64,000 nucleotides of DNA from Sphingomonas kyeonggiensis. Lineage in GTDB: Bacteria > Pseudomonadota > Alphaproteobacteria > Sphingomonadales > Sphingomonadaceae. The position numbers and the translations under genes were made by a program. How positions within the stretch are numbered: position 1 is the stretch's first letter; each line of letters begins with the position of its first letter. Under the pieces are notes generated by a model. The model ran no database searches, was not told the DNA's origin, and saw nothing but the letters and a program-made list of their open reading frames with translations. This document shows, one piece after another, positions 52,710 to 59,576 of this stretch. The stretch covers positions 930,001 through 994,000 of the forward strand of contig NZ_JAUSTJ010000003.1 of assembly GCF_030812785.1 (NCBI RefSeq), written 5' to 3'.

Positions 52710-55031
52710 ATGATCACCGCAAATCGCCGCCAGTTGCTCGCCGGAGCCGGCACCCTCGCGCTTGGTACCGCGCTGCCGCATGTAGCCAGCGCCCAGGGCG
52801 CGGCCGGGCCCGGCAAGCCCAATCTGTTCATCGGCACGGGCGGGCATGGCCACACCTTCCCGGGCGCCTCGCTGCCCTTCGGCATGGCCCAGCTCAGCCC
52901 CGATACCGACAATGCCCGCTGGGATGCCTGCTCCGGCTATCACCGCAGCGACACGTCGATCATGGGCTTCTCGCACACCCACCTGTCGGGCACCGGCATC
53001 GGCGACATGCTCGACGTGCTGGTGGTGCCGACCCGCGGGCCGCTGCAGCTCGATCCGGGCACGCTCGAGAATCCGGATCTGGGCTATCGCCAGCGCTTCT
53101 CCGAGGAAGCGGCCGAGCCCGGCTATTACCGCGTGAAGCTCGAAAGCGGCGTGCTCGCCGAATTGACCGTCACCGAGCGCACCGGCCTGCACCGCTATCA
53201 TTTCCCCGCGGGGGCCGGGCACATCCTGATCGACTTCGCGCACATGATCCGCGACGTGTGGGACAAGGGCGTCACGCTCGATAATGCCTCGCTCGCGATC
53301 GACGCGAACGGCGTGCTCACCGGCAGCCGCCGGGTGCATCGCTGGGCCAAGGGGCGGATGATCCACTTCGCGATGCAGCTGTCGCGCAAGCCCGACCGCG
53401 TCGAGTTCTTTGGCGACGACAACAAGCCGGCGGCCAAGGGCGCCCGGTCGATCGCCGGCAACCGCCTGAAGGTCGCCTTGTTCTTCGACAAGGCCGGCGG
53501 CGCGCCGATCCAGATCAAGACCGGTATCTCCGCCGTCGATATCGCCGGTGCCAAGGCAGCGCTGGCCGAAGAGGCGCCCGGCTGGAATTTCGACGGTGCG
53601 GCAAGCAAGGCACGGCGCCTCTGGGCCAAGGAACTCGACCGCGTCCAGGTGGCCGGCGGCACCGAGGACCAGCGCACGATCCTGACCAGCGCGCTCTATC
53701 ACTGCTTCCTCGCGCCGACGCTCTTCACCGATCGCGACGGCCGCTATGTCGGCATGGACCAGCAGGTGCATACGGTGCCGGCGGGCGAGGCATCGTTCAG
53801 CACCTATTCGCTGTGGGACACCTATCGCGCGCTGCATCCGCTGCTCACTCTGGTGCAGCCCGATCGCGCCGCCACCTTCACCCGCGACCTGATCCGCCAG
53901 ACCCAGCAGAGCCCCTATGGCCCGCCGGTCTGGCAGCTCCAGGGGATCGAGACCGGCTGCATGATCGGCTGGCACTCGGTCTCGGTGCTGGCCGAGGCGC
54001 ATGCCAAGGGCATCAAGGCCGATTATGCCGCCGCCTGGCCGAACATCCGCCGCCGCGCCTTCGATCGCACCTTCAAGGACAGCGACGGCTCGCTCGGCCG
54101 CGGATATTATTACGACCTCGGCTATATCCCCGCCGACAAGATCTGGGAGTCGGTCAGCCGCACCCAGGAATATGCCTATGACGACTGGGCGATGGCCGTG
54201 CTCGCCGACGCCGCGGGCGCCAAGGACGATGCCGCGGCACTCCGCAAGCGCAGCCTTAACTATCGCAACGTGCTCGACGCCTCGACGCGCTTTGCCCGGC
54301 CGAAATTCTCGGACGGGAAGTGGTGGGCCAATTACGACCCGATCCAGATCGGCCATGATCCCAAGCTGCACCGCGATTACACCGAGGCGAATGGCTGGCA
54401 GGCGACCTTCCTCAACCAGCATGACGTGCACGGCCTGATCGCGCATTTCGGCGGCGATGCCGCGTTCGTCGAGAAACTCGACGCGCTGTTCAACGCGCCC
54501 TCGACGCTGCCCGACAATGCGCCGCCCGACATCTCGGGCCTGGTCGGCCAGTACGCGCACGGCAACGAGCCCAACCACCACGTCGCCTATCTCTACGCCT
54601 ATGCCGGCGCCCCGGCGAAGACCCAGGCGATGGTCCGCCGCCTGTGCTTGGAGATGTACAAGAACGATCCCGACGGCGAGATCGGCAATGACGATTGCGG
54701 CCAGATGAGCGCCTGGTTCGTCTTCTCGGCGCTGGGCTTCTATCCGGTCGATCCGGTCAGCGCGCTCTATGTGTTCGGCTCACCGCTGTTCGACCGCGTC
54801 GAGGTGGCGCTGGGCGGCGGCAGGACGCTGCGGGTGGTGGCGAACGGCAACGGTGCGGATCGCCCGTACATCCAGTCGGTGCGCTGGAACGGCAAGCCCT
54901 GGACGAAGAACTGGATCGCCCATGCCGACCTCGCCAAGGGCGGTGAGCTGGTCTTCGAGATGGGCGACAAGCCGTCGAGCTTCGGCACCGCCAAGGCCGA
55001 TCGCCCGCCCTCGTTCGGGCACGCCGGTTAG
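52710..55031 (+). CDS. GH92 alpha-mannosidase 3, Tat-exported
   Basis: This 773-residue GH92 protein has a twin-arginine signal (TANRRQLLAGAGTLALGTALP), unlike the other two copies. It shows FIGTGGHGHTFPGASLPFGMAQLSPDT, SGTGIGDMLDVL, FSTYSLWDTYRALHPLL and NDDCGQMSAWFVFSALGFYPVDP, close to the classical GH92 consensus. It starts 17 bp after GH125. An inverted pair of hairpin repeats follows the stop. Confidence 0.94.
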   Translation: MITANRRQLLAGAGTLALGTALPHVASAQGAAGPGKPNLFIGTGGHGHTFPGASLPFGMAQLSPDTDNARWDACSGYHRSDTSIMGFSHTHLSGTGIGDMLDVLVVPTRGPLQLDPGTLENPDLGYRQRFSEEAAEPGYYRVKLESGVLAELTVTERTGLHRYHFPAGAGHILIDFAHMIRDVWDKGVTLDNASLAIDANGVLTGSRRVHRWAKGRMIHFAMQLSRKPDRVEFFGDDNKPAAKGARSIAGNRLKVALFFDKAGGAPIQIKTGISAVDIAGAKAALAEEAPGWNFDGAASKARRLWAKELDRVQVAGGTEDQRTILTSALYHCFLAPTLFTDRDGRYVGMDQQVHTVPAGEASFSTYSLWDTYRALHPLLTLVQPDRAATFTRDLIRQTQQSPYGPPVWQLQGIETGCMIGWHSVSVLAEAHAKGIKADYAAAWPNIRRRAFDRTFKDSDGSLGRGYYYDLGYIPADKIWESVSRTQEYAYDDWAMAVLADAAGAKDDAAALRKRSLNYRNVLDASTRFARPKFSDGKWWANYDPIQIGHDPKLHRDYTEANGWQATFLNQHDVHGLIAHFGGDAAFVEKLDALFNAPSTLPDNAPPDISGLVGQYAHGNEPNHHVAYLYAYAGAPAKTQAMVRRLCLEMYKNDPDGEIGNDDCGQMSAWFVFSALGFYPVDPVSALYVFGSPLFDRVEVALGGGRTLRVVANGNGADRPYIQSVRWNGKPWTKNWIAHADLAKGGELVFEMGDKPSSFGTAKADRPPSFGHAG

Positions 55032-55043
55032 CTCACTCTTTCA

Positions 55044-55073
55044 GTTCCCCGGCGAAAGCCGGGGCCCAGGGTA
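55044..55073 (-). repeat. Dispersed hairpin repeat, copy 3 (inverted)
   Basis: GTTCCCCGGCGAAAGCCGGG and the following CCCAGGGT are the reverse complement of the core of copy 4. The inner CCCCGGC/GCCGGGG hairpin is perfect. Confidence 0.8.
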
Positions 55074-55084
55074 ACAAAGCGAGA

Positions 55085-55122
55085 CGGCAGAGAAACCCTG
55101 GGCCCCGGCTTTCGCCGGGGAG
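55085..55122 (+). repeat. Dispersed hairpin repeat, copy 4
   Basis: CGGCAGAGAAACCCTGGGCC and a GGCTTTCGCC hairpin follow. With copy 3 it can fold into a long cruciform directly after the third GH92 gene. Confidence 0.8.
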
Positions 55123-55226
55123 CAGCTAAGTCACTCTGAGGATAACCTGCCGTCGGAGGCGGTGGGAGGGTGAGGGTGATCTCTCATCACGCGCCGGTGC
55201 CTGTGGAGAGGTCACTCCCACCCAGC

Positions 55227-55250
55227 CCTCCCCATCAAGGGAGGCTTTTT
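55227..55250 (+). terminator. Probable rho-independent terminator
   Basis: CCTCCC (55227-55232) pairs with GGGAGG (55239-55244), followed by CTTTTT. It would end read-through from the GH92/GH125 operon. Confidence 0.65.
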
Positions 55251-55336
55251 GGGTCAACGCTAGGTCGCGATTATAGGCATCAGCTTCTAGCGTAGGGCTG
55301 AGCGGTCGAGATTGGGTGGTTAGCTGCCGTTCCCAA

Positions 55337-55774
55337 TTACAGCCGTATCAATTGCGAGACCTCGTTTCTCGAAGCCGGGGCCGCGACGAACTTCACACTT
55401 ATCCTCTGCCCGTCGCGAGAGACGAAAACTCTATAATTGGGCTCCCGCACTTCGACAAAAAAACCGGACATGCCTTCGGGTTCGAAACCGCCGCCAGACA
55501 TCTCCTCCCCAGCCCCAATGAAGACTCGACCTGACGGGGTATTCAAATTGAAACTAACCGCGCTCTGGTCAATCTCATCCACAATCTCAAGTTGATAGGT
55601 GCCGTCAGTCCCAAGATTGAGGAACAAGGCATTTCCGTTTTGAACCTCGGCCAATTCGTTCGCGGGGATCGACCACCAATCACCGACATCGTTGACCCGG
55701 TGCTTCATCGCGCCAACGTCAAAAATGCAGATGGTCGCCGTGTCGGTCGCGACGGCATTAAACAACAGCACCAT
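55337..55774 (-). CDS. Hypothetical protein in a low-GC island
   Basis: I do not recognise this 145-residue protein with certainty. It starts MVLLFNAVATDTATICIFDVG, has no signal peptide, and reads as a small beta-rich cytoplasmic protein (WWSIPANELAEVQNG, LFLNLGTDGTYQLEIVDE). GGGGG lies just before the chosen ATG; a longer in-frame start exists upstream. Base composition is clearly lower in GC than all neighbours, so recent acquisition is likely. Its position between a repeat pair and the ROK gene fits an insertion. Confidence 0.55.
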   Translation of the reverse strand: MVLLFNAVATDTATICIFDVGAMKHRVNDVGDWWSIPANELAEVQNGNALFLNLGTDGTYQLEIVDEIDQSAVSFNLNTPSGRVFIGAGEEMSGGGFEPEGMSGFFVEVREPNYRVFVSRDGQRISVKFVAAPASRNEVSQLIRL

Positions 55775-55886
55775 AGAGCCCCCGTGCGATTTTGCGGGTA
55801 GTTTGAGAGCAAGTCGTCGATGTCCGCAACTGGGGCGCTTGCCACCAGTCCGCTTTATGAGCCCACGGCCCGATCGAGCCCCGCCT

Positions 55887-57140
55887 CTAACCGTCGATCC
55901 CATCCATCTCCATATCCGCGCTGCCCTGTGCCTTCCACAGCGCGCCCGGCTTGGGCAGCAGGAAGTGGCTGAACGGCAGGATCGCTGCTCCCACCGCCGG
56001 CGCGTCCTCGGACAGCGCGGCGCGGGCCACCGGCGCTACCGCCGGCAGCTGCGGCGCGCGCTCGCGCATCAGCGCGTCGGTGCGCGCCGCCAGCGCGTCG
56101 AGCTGCGCGGTGGGCAGGCGCCCGCCGAGCAGCACCACCGCCGGGTTGATCAGGCAGTTCACTGCGTCGAGCGGCACGGTGAGCTGGTGGGCGGCGCGCT
56201 CGGTCCAGTCGGCGATGCAGTGCTGTACCGAAGCCTCGGGCGTGCGGCCCCGCGCATCGGCTAGGCTGTGGCCGGCCGCCTCGAGGCAGCGGGTCAGGCC
56301 GGAGAGTGATACCAGCGACTGGATCTGCTCGCCCGTCTCGCCCTGCGCGCGCATGAAGCCCAGTTCGCCGCTGCGCCCGTCCGCGCCGCGGATATAGGTG
56401 CCGTCGATCACCAGACCGCCGCCCAGGCCCGAGGACAGCAGGATGTAGAAGAAGCTGTTGTTGCTTTGGCCATGGCCGAGCTGCATCTCGCCCATCGCGG
56501 CGGCGGCGGCGTCGTTCTCGACGAACACCGGCAGGTCGAACGGCTCGTCGAACAGCGCGGCGATGTCGGTCTGCTCCCAATCGGCGTAGTTGGCCGGGCG
56601 GCCCGGCAGGTCGACCAGCCCGAGATCGTCGGGCATCGCCACGCCCAGCCCGACGACCTTGGCCACATCGACATCGGCGCGGCGGAGCATGTTGCGGATC
56701 GATCGGCGATAGAGCGCGCGCACTTGGTCGGGCAGGGCGAAATCGACTTCCTCGGTGGTGCGCGTCAGCGTCTCGCCGGAGAAGTCGACCAGCACAATGG
56801 TGATATGGTCGCGGTCGATATTGACGCCGATCGAGTAGCAGGCGTCGCGCTTCACCACCAGGGCGGTCGGCGGCTGGCCGCGGCCGCCGCGGCGCTGGCC
56901 GGCTTCCTCGATCAGCCCGTCCTGCAGCAGCCGCTTGGTGATGTTGGCGATCGCCGGGCCGGTGAGCCCAGTGATCCGCGCCAGCTCGACGCGGGTCAGC
57001 GGCCCGAGCACGCGGATGGCGTGCAGCGTCACGCGCTGGTTGTGGTCGGCGGCACGCTCGAGATTGGTCCCGGAAAGGCGCGGCCGGGCGCGGCGGGCAA
57101 TGCTCGTCATGCCAGGCTCATTTCCATCACCTACTCTCAT
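55887..57140 (-). CDS. ROK-family transcriptional repressor
   Basis: This 417-residue protein has an N-terminal winged helix (NQRVTLHAIRVLGPLTRVELARITGLTGPAIANITKRLLQDGL) and a C-terminal ROK sugar-kinase-like domain (YSIGVNIDRDHITIVLVDFSG, VFVENDAAAAAMGE, SGLGGGLVIDGTYIRG). The Cys-rich zinc motif of NagC/Mlc is not visible. It overlaps the MFS stop (ATGA), so both are co-expressed. It is the best candidate to bind the TGAWTTAWYTAAT-like elements before the GH92, TonB receptor and kinase genes. Effector probably a hexose or hexose phosphate. Confidence 0.92.
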   Translation of the reverse strand: MRVGDGNEPGMTSIARRARPRLSGTNLERAADHNQRVTLHAIRVLGPLTRVELARITGLTGPAIANITKRLLQDGLIEEAGQRRGGRGQPPTALVVKRDACYSIGVNIDRDHITIVLVDFSGETLTRTTEEVDFALPDQVRALYRRSIRNMLRRADVDVAKVVGLGVAMPDDLGLVDLPGRPANYADWEQTDIAALFDEPFDLPVFVENDAAAAAMGEMQLGHGQSNNSFFYILLSSGLGGGLVIDGTYIRGADGRSGELGFMRAQGETGEQIQSLVSLSGLTRCLEAAGHSLADARGRTPEASVQHCIADWTERAAHQLTVPLDAVNCLINPAVVLLGGRLPTAQLDALAARTDALMRERAPQLPAVAPVARAALSEDAPAVGAAILPFSHFLLPKPGALWKAQGSADMEMDGIDG

Positions 57141-58465
57141 TTCCCTTCGAGCGTTCCTTCCAGCCGCTCGAGCGAAATGCCGCGCGTTTCAGGGAAGTAT
57201 CGCCAGACTATGACAAACTGCACCAGCATTGCAGCGGCGAACAGCCAGAATGGCAAGGCCTGCGTATATTGCGCAACTATCGGGAAGCCGAAAGCAAGAA
57301 TTGCGTTCATGCCCCAGTGGGTTGCACTGCCGATTGCCTGGCCGCGCGCCCGCACCGCTGTCGGAAATATTTCAGAAAGATAGACCCAGATCACCGCGCC
57401 TTGTGAAACCGCGAAGAACAGGATGAACGCGATCAGTGCCGGCAGCAGGAGCATCTGTCCCGCGCCCAGCGTGTAGATCGTCGCGACGGCGGCGAGCGCC
57501 AGCGTCGTGCCGATCGCGCCGATCAGAAGGAGGAGCTTCCGCCCGACCCGGTCGATCACCGCCAGGCCGAGCAAGGTGGCGAGCAGGTTGGCGACGCCGA
57601 TCGCCACTGCCTGCAGGTCCGCCGACACTGCGTTGAACCCGGCGGCTGCGAAGATGTCGCCCAGATAATAGAGGATCGCGTTGATGCCCGAGAGCTGGTT
57701 GAACAGCGCCAGCGCGATGGCGAGCAGGATCGGGCGGCGGTGGAGCGCCCAGCTCAGCCGGGCATGGCTTCCTGGAGTGGTTGCGGCGGCGGTGAACTGC
57801 GCGAGGAGCCGCTCGGGGTCGCCCATCCGCAGCGTGCGGATCGCGGCGCTCGCCTCGGCGATGCGGCCCTGCTGCGTCAGCCAGCGCGGGCTATGCGGGA
57901 TGCGCAGGAGCAGTAGCAGGAAGAGCAGGGCGGGGGCGGCGGCCACGGCCAGCTTGATCCGCCAGGCCAGGTCGCCGTCGATCGCGCGGGCGATCAGGAA
58001 ATTGCTCACATAGGCGGCGAGGATGCCGATCACGATGCTCAACTGGAACAGCCCGACCAGCTGTCCGCGCCGCTCGGCGGGGCTGACCTCGGCGATATAG
58101 ACCGGTGCCAGCACCGAGGAGCCGCCGATCGCGAGGCCGCCGATGAAGCGGAAGGCGACGAGCATCGCCAGTCCGCCCGCCGCTGCCGATCCGATCGCCG
58201 AGACGATATAGGCGCCGGCGATCCAGTAGAGCATGGTGCGGCTGCCGAAGCGGTCGCCCGGCGGTCCGGCGCCGAGCGCGCCGACCAGCGTGCCGACCAG
58301 TGCGGCGGAGACCGCCGCGCCGAGCTCGGCGGCGCTCAGGTGGAAAGTATGGCGCAGGGCATCGGTGACGCCGGCGATCACTGCCGTGTCGAACCCGAAC
58401 AACAAGCCGCCTAGGCTGGCGGCACCCACGGCCGATCGATTGAGCGTGCTGGTTCCAGCTTCCAT
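57137..58465 (-). CDS. Sugar porter family MFS transporter
   Basis: This 442-residue 12-helix inner-membrane carrier has the sugar-porter signatures: GGLLFGFDTAVIAG, RFIGGLAIGGSSVLAPVYIAEVSPAERRG, PHSPRWL, a conserved GINAILYY in helix 7, and PETRG near the C-terminus. It would import the monosaccharide released by the periplasmic mannosidases, most likely mannose, by proton symport. It is divergent from the ROK kinase across an AT-rich operator region. Confidence 0.93.
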   Translation of the reverse strand: MEAGTSTLNRSAVGAASLGGLLFGFDTAVIAGVTDALRHTFHLSAAELGAAVSAALVGTLVGALGAGPPGDRFGSRTMLYWIAGAYIVSAIGSAAAGGLAMLVAFRFIGGLAIGGSSVLAPVYIAEVSPAERRGQLVGLFQLSIVIGILAAYVSNFLIARAIDGDLAWRIKLAVAAAPALLFLLLLLRIPHSPRWLTQQGRIAEASAAIRTLRMGDPERLLAQFTAAATTPGSHARLSWALHRRPILLAIALALFNQLSGINAILYYLGDIFAAAGFNAVSADLQAVAIGVANLLATLLGLAVIDRVGRKLLLLIGAIGTTLALAAVATIYTLGAGQMLLLPALIAFILFFAVSQGAVIWVYLSEIFPTAVRARGQAIGSATHWGMNAILAFGFPIVAQYTQALPFWLFAAAMLVQFVIVWRYFPETRGISLERLEGTLEGK

Positions 58466-58485
58466 CGCAGACCCCTCTCCGGATC

Positions 58486-58513
58486 ATTGAATTATCTAAT
58501 TTGAAATATTAAT
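58486..58513. promoter_or_regulatory. AT-rich operator between MFS and ROK kinase
   Basis: Two direct repeats, TTGAATTATCTAAT (58487-58500) and TTGAAATATTAAT (58501-58513), lie in the divergent promoter. TGAATTATCTAAT (58488-58500) matches 11 of 13 positions of the element before GH92 gene 1 and lies 90 bp before the leader ATG. Confidence 0.6.
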
Positions 58514-58577
58514 GCAGACATCGCGTGTGAAAAGCAATGCGTACCGAAACACGCCAAGTTATTGCCGGGAGAGGGGA

Positions 58578-58628
58578 ATGCAGTCGCAATCTGGTCCGAA
58601 CGCAGCGATTCGGATCTTGCCCGCGTGA
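58578..58628 (+). CDS. Leader peptide upstream of the ROK kinase
   Basis: A strong ribosome site (GGGAGAGGGG) lies just before an ATG that opens a 16-codon frame, MQSQSGPNAAIRILPA. Its stop overlaps the GTG start of the kinase (GTGA). It may couple translation of the kinase to its own. It is too short to judge by similarity. Confidence 0.5.
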   Translation: MQSQSGPNAAIRILPA

Positions 58629-59539
58629 GCGATGTTCACAATGTTACGCCGCTGCGGGCCGGCATCGAACTGGGCGGAACCAAGTGCGTCGCCACGCTGG
58701 CGAGCGGTCCGGACGATATCCGCGACCAGCGCACCGTGCCGACCACCCAGCCCGACGAGACGCTGCCCGCGATCCTCGCGATCCTGCGCGAATGGGATGC
58801 GGCGGAAGGTTTCGCCGCGCTCGGCATCGCGTCCTTCGGCCCGATCGACCTCAACCCGCGTTCCGCCAGCCACGGCCAGATCCTGGCGACGACCAAGGCG
58901 GCATGGCCGGGCACCGATGTGCTCGGCATCCTGTCGGCACCCTTCGACGTGCCCGTAGGCTTCGACACCGATGTGAACGGCGCGGCGCTGGCGGAGATGT
59001 CCTGGGGCTGCGCGCAGGGGATGGACGACTTCGCCTATGTCACCGTCGGCACCGGCGTCGGCGTCGGCCTCGTGGTGCACGGCCTGCCGACCCGCGGCTT
59101 CGCGCATAGCGAGCTCGGCCATATCCGCGTGCCGCGCCTCGTCGGCGACGGCCAGCCGAGCTTCTGCAGCTTCCATGACGATTGCGTCGAAGGCCTCGCT
59201 TCGGGCTCGGCACTGAAGCTGCGGCTGGGCGGCCGCCCGATCGGCGAGGTGGGCGCGGACGATCCCGTCTGGGCGCCGGTCGCCCATGCGCTGGCAATGA
59301 TGTGCCATGCGATCGTCTCTTCCACCGCTCCGCATCGCATCGCGATCGGCGGCGGCGTCGTGACCGGCCAGTCGCACCTGCTCGGCCGGATCGAGGCCGA
59401 GCTCCGCGCCAGCCTCAACGGCTATATGACGCTGCCGGACGACGGTCCGTACATCGTGGCGCCCGCGCTGGGTGACAAGGCGGGGCCGCTGGGCGCCATC
59501 GCTGTCGCCAATCTCGCGCTTTCCAAGGCCGGGAAGTAA
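58625..59539 (+). CDS. ROK-family sugar kinase (fructokinase/mannokinase)
   Basis: This 304-residue cytoplasmic kinase has the ATP motif GIELGGTKCVA, the catalytic Asp in GFDTDVNGAALAE, a second ATP motif TVGTGVGVGLV, and the zinc site GHI...FCSFHDDCVEGLASG. This form is annotated as fructokinase, and many members also phosphorylate mannose. Next to mannosidases and a sugar porter, mannose to mannose-6-P is the likely role. The GTG start overlaps a short leader frame. A hairpin at 59548 follows. Confidence 0.92.
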   Translation: MSDVHNVTPLRAGIELGGTKCVATLASGPDDIRDQRTVPTTQPDETLPAILAILREWDAAEGFAALGIASFGPIDLNPRSASHGQILATTKAAWPGTDVLGILSAPFDVPVGFDTDVNGAALAEMSWGCAQGMDDFAYVTVGTGVGVGLVVHGLPTRGFAHSELGHIRVPRLVGDGQPSFCSFHDDCVEGLASGSALKLRLGGRPIGEVGADDPVWAPVAHALAMMCHAIVSSTAPHRIAIGGGVVTGQSHLLGRIEAELRASLNGYMTLPDDGPYIVAPALGDKAGPLGAIAVANLALSKAGK

Positions 59540-59547
59540 GCCCCGAA

Positions 59548-59568
59548 GGTCGGCGCCCGGCGCCGACC
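59548..59568. terminator. Bidirectional terminator hairpin
   Basis: GGTCGGCGCC and GGCGCCGACC form a near-continuous palindrome between the convergent kinase and RTX genes. Confidence 0.65.
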
Positions 59569-59576
59569 ACCCCCTG

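Larger units (their letters stand above)
55032..55336. other. Intergenic region with repeats and terminator
   Basis: This 305-bp gap holds an inverted pair of the dispersed hairpin repeat (55044-55122) and a terminator-like hairpin (55227-55250). The rest has no gene that I can support. Confidence 0.6.
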
